Below the pieces are notes generated by a model, which was not told the origin of the DNA, did not search any database, and worked only from the letters and a program-made list of their open reading frames with translations. Shown piece after piece: positions 33,925 through 45,141 of a stretch of DNA of 64,000 bases (position 1 is the stretch's first letter; each line of letters opens with the position of its first letter). This stretch comes from Calycina herbarum (taxonomy: Eukaryota; Ascomycota; Leotiomycetes; Helotiales; Pezizellaceae), in contig LLEY01000062.1 in NCBI GenBank assembly GCA_001414485.1, positions 248,001-312,000 of the forward strand. The letters are read 5' to 3'. The position numbers were made by a program, and so were the translations under genes.

Positions 33925-36365
33925 CTTTGCTGTGAGAAACTTAAAAATGACAGTTTTCTCGGTCGAAGGATCGAGGGAAAATTATGGTGAAACCTGGCGT
34001 GCTTGTGCTTACTTGCTGAGGCTTAAAATTTTCCTGTCAAAGTGGGAGGTGCCTTGTTCTTACTGCGGTGTATCCTGGGAGTCAAATTGCATTTTTTGTT
34101 TGATGTCCACGAGGTCCACTTCCTTCCCGGGGATAGGGTTCGCGGCGCACACCCTTTTTGGAGATCGTCCGGTATGAAAGTGGGGGAGGGATCCAAAGTC
34201 GCAGATTCAATCCCTGTGCTTAGCATATTTTCGGATTTTGAATGCCTTCCGGATCTCCAAGAATGCAGGTCCTGTTGTGCAAGAGGCAAGCATGCAAGTT
34301 CGCCAATCGAATTGGGGTGGCCTTAAATTTCTGTACATGACACTATGGCCACGCTAACTGCTGTGCATCGGACTAATCTGTCGATATTAATTTTTTTGTG
34401 GACGGTGAGTGTCAATAATTGCGTGACTTCAGGAGTGATAAATTAACAGAGGGGTATCGCCATGGCTCGCTGCTGGCATTGTGAGGAATTATTTTCTCCA
34501 TAGCCCCCGTGGTTCAGGGAGTTTCCAATTCTTGGGATCGAGAGCTTTTCAGCTTGATTTGACCAGTCAAAAGATAGGTAATTTAGAGTTTGATTATGAG
34601 CTCGCTACACAAGTTTTATCCGATATCCATCACTCGCACGCCACTTTGACTTTCAAACGTTTTTAGAGGTAGGTATATCCTGGTGACATCTTGTAACTCA
34701 GTAGAGATTTCGTGATTTTTGCGACTCTGGAACCACAAAAAGCTTACGTGTTGCCGTGAGATTTTATGATCTGTTCCATTCTGTCTTATTCCTCCTGATG
34801 GAGTCTCGCTTAGCTTATTTCTCGTCTGGTTTGTAGAGTCAAAATTGTTGAAAGACATGGAACTTTCAAAATATCTCATTATCTAGAATTCTCGTCACAA
34901 GTGTGTACGCACCGGTGTTTCAGATCATCAATTGAGTGGCGTTTACTTCGTCCCAGGCGTAACAGTCCATAACGGGGCCTCCTAAATAAACCCTGCTTTG
35001 CTGGGTCCCGCTATGGACCGTTTCGCCTGGGACGAATGTACGATGTCGTCGCACCTTTTTAATCTTGGCATCTGTGAGTATGAGCTGGATAAAGCGAGAT
35101 AAGACGGAGAATTTATACATCTTGTTTTCGTGGATTGAAACTTCCTGGACTGAATAATTCGGAAGCTCGATCAGGTGGATTTTTAGCATCATCGACGATT
35201 CCTATCATCGGCCCAACGGCTACTTAGAGTAAAAATATTGCGCAGAAATTATAATTCTCCGCCGAAATCCTCTGCTCCACGCATTTTATCAGCCAACAAA
35301 TCCCCTCATAAATTTACAGGCAGATTTCCGAGCTATTTCTCCACTATCCATGAACCCCTCATCAAGACTTTCCGGACCAACCACACCTGCGATGCCAAGA
35401 CTTCCAAACAACACGTGAGAGCTCCTTCCATAATCGCACCTCTCCTCCTTGACAATTGGTCATGAACGCTAAACATATGAAATTCCACGGATAATGTGCA
35501 ATTCGAACACTCTCCTCCTGCAACTCAATTATGTACTTCGTAAGTGTGGATTTATCACAAAGATTAGCATTGCCAGCTACACGATTAAGGTTCCCCGGAA
35601 GAAAGGATAACCTTGCTATATAAAGCTCCAGGCTTCAAATCTGATGTCAAACGGTTTGTTTCAATCAAATCCTCAGCAAAGTTCGTTTTTCCTTCTTCCA
35701 ACTTCGTTCGAATCTTGGGGAAACGGTTCTTGGAAAGTTCCATGTCATGAAGTCCAAGATGCCTGCATAGCGAAGAAGACACTCGGGATACGGCTCTTAT
35801 TTTTCTATCTCTGTTTGACTACTTCGCAGTGCGTTGTCCCTTTCAAGGATACTCGCTAATGACAAGCATACCTACCTACCAAGGTTCAACCCCTTGTGAT
35901 TTCAATGGTCCGGGTTGCCGTGAACACCTGTTGAAAATAAACCCAGCATAGAAATGGTACCACTGTTTCGTACCTAGAAACTAGGCTTGTGAACTCGCCT
36001 CATTTTCCATGCTCTGTATATATCATCAGAACCCCACCTTCGCTTCGTTTGCTTTTCGGGTTTTACTCTTTGAAAATTTCATTTTCGGCATCTATATTCA
36101 AAAATACCCCAGATCAGCACACTCTTGCCCAATCAAGGGGGAGAGTATTTACACTCGTGGTCTGGAGGACAATCGTTCAGAGCCAAGAAAGCAAGAAACT
36201 CAAAATCCTTCCAGTGGGTATCTTCCATATTGGGTATAAGAGAGGACGAGCAGTCAAAAAGACGCATGCACACGACGATAAAAACTGGGGATTTCCCGTA
36301 ACAAAGATCCTCCGTATGGTCCAACGAATCTTTCCTCTTTCGACAACCTACACTCATATCCAATA
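33925..36365. other. Long intergenic interval between divergent genes
   Basis: No gene supported. It contains the inverted repeat at 34947-35037. Candidate tRNA B-box text at 35881 lacks an A box and an acceptor stem. The 300 bp before 36366 may hold the rhodopsin-gene promoter. Confidence 0.5.
34947..35037. repeat. MITE-like imperfect inverted repeat
   Basis: Arms of about 33 bp: TTCGTCCCAGGCGTAACAG... on the left and the complement of ...CGCCTGGGACGAAT on the right, with about 4 mismatches and a loop of roughly 22 nt. This is typical of a deletion derivative of a DNA transposon or a long hairpin. Confidence 0.75.
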
Positions 36366-37957
36366 ATGTCGTCCTCATCGCTAGCTACCAATGCGACTAC
36401 TACCTTTTCGACGATACTTCCGAGCGGCTCAGTCTCAGCATTCTTGGGCACACCCCCCGCGACGTTGAAGGATTATTATATTGCACAGTATTTCTTATAT
36501 CAATTCGGATTGAAGACGGATCCCATACTTGGTGCTCCTGTAAATCCGAAGCGACCGGCGGTATATGTTTCGGAGACGAATGGACCGAAGATTTTGGCTT
36601 CTATGATTGCCGCGATTTTTGTGATGGTCACTATAACGGCACTTAGACTCGGTATACGGGTGTTTAATAGAGGTCTCCTGGTGGGGTTGGACGATGTTTT
36701 CATAGTGCCTGGTGTTGTAAGTAAATCTTTATCTTACTTTCTCTTGGTGGGAATGCTTCCTCCACTCCTCATCTTTCAAAGTATTCACCTGATTTAATGT
36801 TCTATTCGCCCTTTGTGCTATTGAGGCCTTTAGTAATGCTAACGAACCTAGATATTGGCAGTGGCATGGCCAGCTTTGCAGATTTGCGCTGTTGTCTACG
36901 GAGGAGCGGGGAAACATGTAAGCAGTTATCCAAAACAAGATTGGAGCTCTCTCGACCTTATTCCCGTGGTTCCATTGATTCAAGCACTAATATACTATGA
37001 CAGATGTACGACGTAACCTACGAAGAGTACTCATACTTCAAACTGTACGCCAACGTAGACAAAGCCCTCTTCTTCCTCGCAGTTGGCTTCATAAAGCTCT
37101 CCATCTGTTTCTTTAACCGACGTCTCACCTCAATCACCTCGCGAGCCTGGCTTATATTCAACAACTGCTTTATCGGACTCCTCGTCGCCTACCTTTTACT
37201 GGCATTATTCTGGTGTATCTTCCAATGCGATCCTCCATACGCTGGTTGGAATATCATCCGCGTAGCTACCGAGCTGAAACACAAGCCAAAATGCATGAGC
37301 GATAATATAGTTGGAAGTGCCTTGAGTGTTATCCATGCCCTCATGGATTTCGGGTTACTCTCTGTGCCATTGATTGTACTTTGGAAAGTTCAAATGAGCT
37401 GGAAGACAAAGGCACGTCTATTTTTTGTTTTCAGTATTGGAGGAATGAGTGCGATTGGTTCTGTGGTACGGCAGGTCGAACAAGAGAGGCTGTCAACTGA
37501 TATCCTTTGTAAGTCCATTCTCAATCAGAAGGATTTTAATTTATTTAACTAACAATCAACAGTCAACTTCGTGCCTTTACAAAATTGGACCCTAATCGAC
37601 TTAACATTCGGAGTCGTCGCAGCATCCCTCCCCATCCTCTCCGCCTTCGTACCTAAGAGCTGGAAAAGCGTAACAGGAAGCAAGAAAACAGCACCCCATA
37701 GCAACGGATACTTCAACAAATCCGGACACACCAAGCTGAAGTCCGGAAGAGATGGCAATATCAGGGGGAAGAGAACAGAAACCGAGAGTGGGGAGAATAT
37801 CATAAGAACGGATGTGATAGAGTTGACATATCAGGATAAAAATGACACGAACTGGGATAAAGTTTCCGACGATGAGAGGATAACAGCAGGGAGTCTAGAG
37901 ATTGTTGGAGGGAGCAGTCAAGGTCAAACGACTACTTGGGTGGGACAGGCGAAGTGA
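36366..37957 (+). CDS. Fungal rhodopsin-domain (SAT4/PTH11-like) integral membrane protein
   Basis: Four exons, 36366-36716, 36852-36917, 37004-37508 and 37563-37957, join in phase to 438 residues. Several hydrophobic helices are visible: ILASMIAAIFVMVTITALRL, ILAVAWPALQICAVVY, KALFFLAVGFIKLSICFF, FIGLLVAYLLLALFWCIFQC, and FGLLSVPLIVLWKVQ. Family hallmarks are LDD after helix 2, GGAGKH, the CIFQCDPPYAGWN extracellular Cys segment, and KARLFFVFSIGGMSAIGSVVRQ. This is the fungal rhodopsin-like domain found in PTH11-type and SAT4-type proteins; many are candidate G-protein-coupled receptors, but no CFEM domain is present here. The C-terminal tail (about 110 residues) is hydrophilic and Lys/Ser-rich, probably cytoplasmic. 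Its 3' end converges on the S1 nuclease gene. Confidence 0.88.
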
Positions 37958-38195
37958 AAGTTTCTTTTGTGTGATAGTGTGAAATTAGCGTGTAAAGAAG
38001 AAATACAAAAACAATATATAATATAAATACGGGTGACTTGTGGGAGTGAGAAAGTTATAAGCCATAGCCGCGACGGTAAAGGTAATTTCCTTTCGGGGTA
38101 GCTACTCTGATCACAGGGGCTGAAAATTTGAGGTACCTTAAATTGACAAACTGTATGTATTCTAAGAATCATTCATTCCCTTGTCGCCGATTGGA

Positions 38196-39472
38196 TTACA
38201 ATTCTGTTCTAGCAGCACCCAGAGCAATTAAATCCAACCACTTCGCAAGCCTAAACACAATTAGTCACAACCCCCCATGATAAAATTGGAAGAAAAACTC
38301 ACCTGAACCCTGCTCTCGCAACTAAAGTCTCAACAACAGGAACTGCAGCCTCAAAATACTCACCACCCAACTCCACATTCTCCACGCCATCCTTCCCCTT
38401 TGGTAACACGGTCGAACAAACATAAGCATTCGACTCTCCGGCCCAAATCAGAGCACTGCTTTCCGGGTCTTCTAGAGACATTCCATTGAGCCATTCATTC
38501 TCAGCTTGAGATTTGTAGATTCCGTTCCGGATCGAATCTGTGAGATTTGCGGCCCATGCCTGAGCGAAAGGGAGGGCGTATCCTCCAATATGCGTTTCCG
38601 GGATTGAGGTATCCCAAACATGGTGGAGGTTAGTTGGGTGGGTTGCAAAGAGGACGGGAATGGAGTTTCCGCCACGGAGGAGAGCTTCAGTGTGTAGTGG
38701 TTGATGGATATCGCCGAGGAACTAGGATTGTGAGTTTTGCATGTGGGAAGTAGAAGGTAATGCAAGAGAATAATTCATTGACTTTTCTCCACATTGGAGT
38801 TGTGGCGATAGAGATAACCTTAGTACCGCCAAGGGCATACATCTCAACCAACATGGTCCAAACAAGGTCGAGGAAATGAATAGCATGACACTTGTTACAT
38901 GGACAAGGAATAGAGAAATATCGTAGAAGAATTTTGAGAAACTCACGTGAACGATGAACTAATTAATCGTTAGATCTTTTCGACAATGAATGCTCCATAA
39001 ACATACCTTCGCAGCCATATTTCTCATATACGCCAGCGTACTCGGATCAAGCAATTGCCTCGTCTAATTCCACTATTAGTCCTCTCCCAACGTTCCACCG
39101 GTCTACACCAATCAACACCAGCTTCAAAACAAAACCTACATAATTCGCAACAGCCCCAACAATACAACCCTCTTTAGCACAATCCCTCTCCATTTTCACT
39201 CCGCACCACAAAGGTGGCTCATCTTCAGCATCGATAAAGTGTAACGGTGCGCTAAATCTCCCAGCAGCCGTATACCTAAAACTATCAGCCCAGGTGGCGA
39301 TATTAGCGAGATAGTGTTCAGTGTCGTTGTAAAGAATAGATTGAAAGAGGAGAGCGGTTGGTGGGGAAACGAAGTTGGATGCAATGTAGGCGACTGTGGT
39401 ATGGCCGAGGGTTCCCCACGCGCTTGTGAGAGGGAGGAGCGCGAGGAGGGTTGTTGGAACGTGTATCTTCAT
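38196..39472 (-). CDS. Secreted S1/P1-type zinc nuclease with a 12-nt microexon
   Basis: Five exons: 39472-39140, 39063-39007, 38958-38947, 38721-38303 and 38250-38196 give 291 residues. A signal peptide (MKIHVPTTLLALLPLTSA) precedes the mature N-terminal Trp of WGTLGH, which is a zinc ligand in this family. Further ligands are visible: Asp in ATWADSF, His in APLHFIDAEDE, the HFLGDIHQPLHTEAL segment, and NLHHVWD. The third exon is only TTCATCGTTCAC (Phe-Ile-Val-His), needed to complete the conserved FIVHFLGDIHQPLH block. The family cleaves single-stranded DNA and RNA and removes 3' phosphates. The C-terminal RLAKWLDLIA matches the usual last helix. Length agrees with family members. Upstream ATGs are not needed, since the leader context supports the start at 39472. 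Confidence 0.93.
38947..38958 (-). other. 12-nt microexon of the S1/P1 nuclease gene
   Basis: It is flanked by ATTAATTAG before and GTGAGT after, both phase 0. It encodes FIVH, exactly the residues missing between MAAK and FLGDIHQPLH. The preceding intron has branch-like CTAAC; the following intron is unusually long for this window (225 nt). Confidence 0.85.
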
Positions 39473-40988
39473 TTTTGAGATGGATGAGATGAGATGAGAC
39501 GAGAGATAGATGAAGAAAGTGTGGCAGGGAAGGAAATGAGAGTCTATTATAAGTGAGGGGTACGGGTGATGAGCGTTGTTGATGGTTTTGAGACATTGGG
39601 GTGTTGTTGTTCTGATTGGCCGTGAGCTCTTGATAACCCTCGGCACGTGACAGCGTATAACCCACGTGTTTCATCACAACCACTTTGGGAATAATAGAAG
39701 GGCTAAGGAACAATGTACCACTTGATTGGTTAGAATCAAAGCTTTGCTATGAAGAATTAATGAAAAGACGATGCAGCTTGCAACGTGGAACAAGAATCTT
39801 CCAACTAAATTTAAGAAGAACCCAAGCTTCCCGAACCAGCCAATCAAAATGCTCTTACTTCAGAGTAGGAGTAGAAGACCAGACCACAGACCCAAAGGGA
39901 GGGAAAATATAAACTATCAGTAAGCTAGAATTAGTTTCATCTCTGCGTCTTACAAACACAGCATAATCTCGACGTATTTTATGAGAGCGGAACTATTGTC
40001 AGCAGGTTGCGGAGAGTTCCACCTAAAAGCAGCACTGTAGCACTGCGGTCCGTTCAACCTTTCCAGGACAATTGAAGTAATTTCCCTTAAAATCTGTAAC
40101 AATATATAAGAATTTAACCCAAGAAATTATTGAAAAATAATATATCATCTGAGATAATGTTACTGAATTTGGTTGCTCTGGCTATTTAGAATAATTTCAA
40201 ATAATAAATAAAGTTACGACCATATTAAAATTTAAGGAAAATGAGTAAAATTACTTGTAGTCTGATGTAAAGTTACTTAATCTCATTGTCTTCGTTATTT
40301 AGGATAAAATCAAATAACTGATGAACTTATGATAATCTAGGTAGTTGTTCTAACTTTCCGAGAAAATTCCACTCTGACCTTTGTCGTCCATCGCACTGGA
40401 AACATTGTGCGAAGAACTCTCGTAATCACTGCTTATGATAGGCTGCAAGTTCCAATTTAGTCGACTCCGTCTGGTTGCCCGTGGTAGAAAACTGATGTTT
40501 TTTTGTAATTTTATCAGAGAGATCTCAATGTTTGCATCCATAAAAGCGTCGCGACCCAGCCTCCCGTCTTAGGCACGCGCCCTCTTATTACACAACGACC
40601 GCACCTTAAAAACTCAACGCCAGCTGTAAAATGGAAGTATGTGAGTGTTTAATTAAATACATCCCTATCTCTTTATATATAGAAGTATTCTTACCAAGCA
40701 CTATCTAACGGTGCGGAAAGTCGAGTTTTCAGGACTCGGGCTTGGTCGCACTCAAGCCTCCTTTGCGACCCCCTTGACCTTTTGCCACTCTCTACAGATA
40801 ATTACCTGATAGGGCTTAGATTATAAAAGAGTTGCTGATATATAATAGGGTAGAGATGGGCGGTTCTTCGTGCTTCTTACTTTTTTTTTGGTAAGGTTGA
40901 GCTAGTTAATCATATGGCCGTACTCGTTCTCCTCCCAACGTTTAATAAATCAATAAGAAGTTTTTTTTTAACCAACAGAGCTTCTACG

Positions 40989-41044
40989 TACAAACTTACG
41001 ACGGATTCCTGATGCATACAAACTTGCGACCAGCTCCTAATACG
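40989..41044. repeat. Two abutting 28-bp tandem repeats in the SDR promoter
   Basis: Both units begin TACAAACTT(A/G)CGAC and then read GGATTCCTGATGCA or CAGCTCCTAATACG. They lie about 250-300 bp upstream of the SDR start. Confidence 0.75.
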
Positions 41045-41068
41045 TACCCGGTGAATAAGTGTGTCTTG

Positions 41069-41156
41069 CGGAGGTTCAAGCGGAGCTCAAGACTGCAACG
41101 GACATAAGTAATCGGAGGTTCATGCGGAACTCAAGCCTGCAACGGATATAATTAAT
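41069..41156. promoter_or_regulatory. Two abutting 44-bp tandem repeats with CGG triplets upstream of the SDR gene
   Basis: Unit 1 (41069-41112) and unit 2 (41113-41156) share CGGAGGTTCA(A/T)GCGGA(G/A)CTCAAG(A/C)CTGCAACGG. Each holds three CGG triplets, the half-site recognised by many Zn2Cys6 regulators. A Zn2Cys6 gene lies just beyond the SDR gene. The binding role is inferred. Confidence 0.6.
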
Positions 41157-41292
41157 TGAGATATATAAGTCCCTCTTATCCTCCGTTCTTCCATCAAATC
41201 AAAAGCATCTAACTCAGAAACCCTCGATCAGAAATTCATTTTCTCAAACGGAAAGCACTTTCCAAATTCAACAAAATAACAGATAATTCACA

Positions 41293-42400
41293 ATGGCCAA
41301 CAAACTCAAGTCATTCACAAATGACCTCAAACTCGATGCCTTCACCAAAACCTACCACCAATCTCTCTACCCAGCTATATCGCCTGAGAACCCCCTCCTC
41401 TCAGCAACTGGGAAAGTCATCCTTGTAACAGGAGGTGGCACTGGGATCGGTAAAGCAACCGCAACTGCCTTCGTTCAAGCCGGAGCCGAAGCAGTAATCA
41501 TCGGTGAGTACCCAGTTTCTCTGAGTAAAATGTCTCCTTTGGGTGAATCCTAGAGCTGAGATATTCCTCGTTCTCCAATTTTCTACACCTCCGTGGTGCT
41601 GGAGCTTCTTATTCATTCTACTCATTATACATTGCCAAAGAAGTATACTGACTCCGAGATTCTGTAGTGGGACGACGAGAATCAGTCCTCCAATCCGCCG
41701 TCTCTGAGCTCTCAAAGCTCGGGAAAACAAAAATCTCATACGAAGTAGCCGATGTTACCGATTCGGTAGCCGTCAAAAAGGTCTTCGACTCGTTGATAAA
41801 AACCCATGGAAAGATCGATGTTCTGGTAGCAAATGCGGGTTATCTCGATCAACACAAGTCTATCGTCGATTCGGAGCTTTCCGACTATTGGCTCAGTTTC
41901 GAGATCAATGTTAAAGGTCTCATCATTTTCTCTCAAGCCTTTCTGAAGATCTCCAAACCAGGGGCAACGATTATCAATATTTCTTCTGCAGCAGGCTTCA
42001 TTCCTTACATCCCTGGTTATTCAGCCTACAGTACTTCAAAGGCTGCAGGAGCAAGATTCATGGAGTATCTTCATCATGAAAATCCTGAGTTGCGCGTTTT
42101 CAGTCTGCAACCGGGACAGATAATCACTGATATGTCTACGAATGCTGGATTGCCGAACGAGAATTGTGACGATGTTGGTAAGTTGTGTCTTGTGAATTAG
42201 TGCTTGGAAAATTGAAGCTAATTTTGATAGAACTTCCCGGGGGTGTTTGTCTCTGGTTTGCAAGCCAGGAATCGGAGTTTATGCGTGGAAGATTTATGTT
42301 TTCAAACTTTGATGTCGAAGAGATGAAGGCTAAGGCAGAAGAAATTGAGGGGAAGAATCTCTTTACCGTCGCTTTGAGTGGATGGAATTCAGGCGCTTAG
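41293..42400 (+). CDS. Short-chain dehydrogenase/reductase (classical SDR)
   Basis: Exons 41293-41503, 41668-42177 and 42231-42400 join to 296 residues. The cofactor motif TGGGTGIGKA (TGxxxGxG) follows a beta strand KVILVTGG. VANAG is the conserved NAG motif. NISSAAG plus YSAYSTSKAAG supplies the Ser and the YxxxK catalytic pair, and LQPGQIITDM is the usual PG motif. Absence of a signal peptide suggests a cytosolic NAD(P)-dependent oxidoreductase. An N-terminal extension of about 35 residues (LKSFTNDLKLDAFTKTYHQSLYP) is typical of a fungal SDR subgroup. The substrate is unknown. The gene converges with the Zn2Cys6 regulator (43 bp between stops), and its promoter carries two sets of tandem repeats. 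The first intron (164 nt) is longer than the window norm. Confidence 0.92.
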
Positions 42401-42443
42401 ATATGTGAATTGGCCGAGTTATATTTTGTTTATAACGCTCACC

Positions 42444-43790
42444 TCACGAATCCTAGGTTGATTGTTAGTGTAAGAAGGAATAAATATACAAACATCTTAC
42501 CTGACATAATGGTGGGAACATGTCACATGTTTTTGATCCGTTTAAAGCGACACATACCATAAGACCAAGATCTTCGAAATCACCTGGTGTTGCTCCATTC
42601 AAAGCGAGGTCCCACTGCTTTATGACGACTTGATAATGAGGTTTCTCCTTGAATACTCTTTCCCATTCATATTCCAATTGTGTATTCCTGCGAAATGCTT
42701 AGCAGTCTGTATATTGAATATAAAGCATGAGTACTCACCAGAGAGCTTCTTGTGCTGTAAAAGACAATGTGTTCACTTTATTTGCCACGGAATCGTAGCC
42801 AAATTTCAAGAACGAGTAAGTTCCTTGGAGCATATATGCACACAGTATCGTGCGTCGACAACTTTCTTTGAAAACCCAATCTTTCCATGATGTTTCCCAG
42901 TTCGTTGCCACTGAAGTACTGTCCTCATATCTTAGAGGTAGCTGCTCAGTCTGCTCATTCAGTTTTTCAGCCCATTGGATCAGTGTAGTTTCAGTCATCT
43001 CAGCCTCCGCCCTCAATCGAATATCACCATCGAACAACCTTATAATCTGATAAAGCAACAACGCTTGTACCGAGGCCAACAACTCGCTAGCTGTGGGCTC
43101 ACTTCTCCGCCTATAAACCAACTCTTTAACCTTTCTACTCAAATTACCAAAAACCATACGCTCATTATCCTGGGTCTTACAGCTATACAGTGCACAAGAG
43201 CTTAGAGCATCCTGCAAAACGGCCGGATGAGGCTGATTATTCGGAGGACGATGGATAAAAGGCGTCTGACCATTCTTCAGAAACATGGCCGGATGAGCTT
43301 GGAATTGACGAGATATGAAGCGGACTCTTTCGTGATAGATTTCTCCAGTCGTAATCGCGATGGGCTCATCTGTGAATTGAGCCGCATTGATACTGTCATC
43401 AAATTGGTTGCAGGGGTCGATTTGAAGTTCTTCTTCTTCTCCGTTCTGAGCTGGCCACTGGATATCAAAGTCTGGTCCGGGTGTTAATGTTGCAAGCCAT
43501 GATGGCTCGATGAAAGCTGCTGCCTCCCCGTTTTCGTTCCATAGATCACCCCCAAACAATGGCAAATTGTCCATCGGGTAAGCCGAGAGGTCCGCAGAAA
43601 TCCCAAGTGAGTTCGCATTCCCAGATCCTGCCTGATTGGAAACATTGTTTGCAACATTTGGCCGGTCGTTTCGATTTAGAGAACAGACAAGGTGCTTGGC
43701 CGTGCATCTCTGGCAATTCCCTGATGTGAATTCGCATCGTCGTTTTGACTTGACGCAATTTGAGCAAGATTTTCGATAAGGAGGAGCCAT
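42444..43790 (-). CDS. Zn2Cys6 fungal transcription factor
   Basis: Exons 43790-42739, 42687-42501 and a tiny last exon 42452-42444 (Asp-Ser-stop) give 415 residues. Residues 9-36 contain CSNC, KSKRRC and CQRC, spaced C-x2-C-x6-C-x6-C-x2-C-x6-C, the binuclear zinc cluster DNA-binding domain. The following 150 residues are acidic/Asn-rich. The region from about 180 (GQTPFIHRP, ALSSCALYSCKTQDNERMVF, LLASVQALLLYQIIRLFDGD) resembles the regulatory middle domain of fungal secondary-metabolism regulators. The last exon is inferred only from GTAAGA...CTAAC...CTAG signals. Without it the frame would run to a stop about 12 codons into the intron. It may control the adjacent SDR gene. Confidence 0.9.
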
Positions 43791-45141
43791 GTTCGTTACA
43801 ATCTCGAAGATTGTTGGACTGTGGGTGATGCGGAGGAAAGGTGGTGGTGATTTGAAATGCTACGCTGGCAGCCTTGCCGCTCTAAAGTACATAGGGCCGC
43901 TGCTATAAGTAACCAAGTAAATACTTGCATCAGACTTCACTTCAAATATCTCAATCTTACTTGATACGAATTACAATTCCCTCTTCTGTATCTTTGAGAT
44001 TTAGTAAATGACCAAAAGGATTCTATTCTTGACCAGGGGTGTTGAAATTTGGTTTGGATGACGTCACTCACTGTTCCTCGTCTATCTAACTTTATTTAAT
44101 AGGGTTAGCTAGAATGACTCTCAATTGACTTGGGAATTTTCATAAATCTTGATGTTCAGTTTAATTACTCTAAGCTGATCGCATAACTTTGTTACTGAAG
44201 CAAGTACACGAGGAACGTGACGCTCTTACCAAATGTACAATTCATTGAACGCACTCGGGAGAATAGGTTGGCTGGACTTCTGGTTCTCTTATTTTGCTGG
44301 ATTGACACTATATGTATCGGTTGTAACCTAACAATTCTGGCCTTCACGTTAGTATGAAGGAATCACCACCTCTCGGCAACTGAATCAACCAGAAAAATAA
44401 AAGTATTGTCTCACTTATAAGTTGCCATCAACACTCCCTGCCAAGTAGCTGTCCCCAAAACCAAGAAACTATCATATCCATATCTCAGATATCATCCAAG
44501 CCTTCCGAAAGAATACTCAACTGTCAAGAGACCAAAAGAAAGCAAGGGTCGAAGCATTGAAGAATCGGCGAAAGGAGAAGAAAAATAACGAGAACAAGAA
44601 AGAGGAAAATTAGGCACCTGTATAGAAATTGTTCTATTCATGATTTTTATAGGAGGACTCTTAGTAGACAATGAAAGGCGTTCGACCATCTCTCGTTGTT
44701 CCAACCCTAGAGAACAATCCAAAGTGTTTACCAAGACGGTTAGAACAATTGAACTTCAATGTCCGAAACGAACTAGGTTAATTACCTTGAATAATCCTAG
44801 AGAGTTGGAATAATGAGAGGTGTATACAGGCACAAACCTGAAGTATTTACTGCTACTTTTACTGTCCATTGCGAGGAGTACTAATGACTTGAGATGACGG
44901 AATATATCAGACCAGCTGGCCTTCGCGCTAGAGTCAACGAATCATCACCTTTCGGTAATAGGCGTCTAACGTGAGGTAGGTGTACTAGTTCGAGCAAGCT
45001 AGACAAATCACCTCGTCTTATATAAAATATCTCTCCATATTCCCACATAAATGTCCACAAATATCTTGCACCCAGGCCTTCCTGCAACAAATAAAAATCC
45101 TCGCTTCACCCCAAAAGAGCACAATCCAAGATCCATCCACA
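43791..45141. other. Intergenic interval with a weak direct repeat
   Basis: No gene supported. CTGGCCTTCACGTTAG...AATCACCACCTCTCGG (44335-44375) resembles CTGGCCTTCGCGCTAG...AATCATCACCTTTCGG (44919-44959), about 585 bp apart. This may be a duplicated promoter segment or an old insertion. Confidence 0.45.

Larger units (their letters stand above)
39473..41292. other. Intergenic region with degenerate repeats
   Basis: No gene supported. An AT-rich part (40080-40340) contains two copies, about 110 bp apart, of a roughly 58-bp degenerate repeat (TTACTGAATTTGGTTG at 40160, TTACTTAATCTCATTG at 40272, each followed by TATTTAG..ATAA..TCAAATAA). The right end is the SDR promoter with tandem repeats listed separately. 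Confidence 0.5.

Noticed and set aside
35880..35895. tRNA B-box-like GGTTCAACCCC
   Set aside because: No A box at the required distance and no acceptor stem.
43344..43790. Plus-strand ORFs opposite the Zn2Cys6 gene
   Set aside because: The minus strand has a clear zinc-cluster domain and valid introns; the plus frames are shadows.
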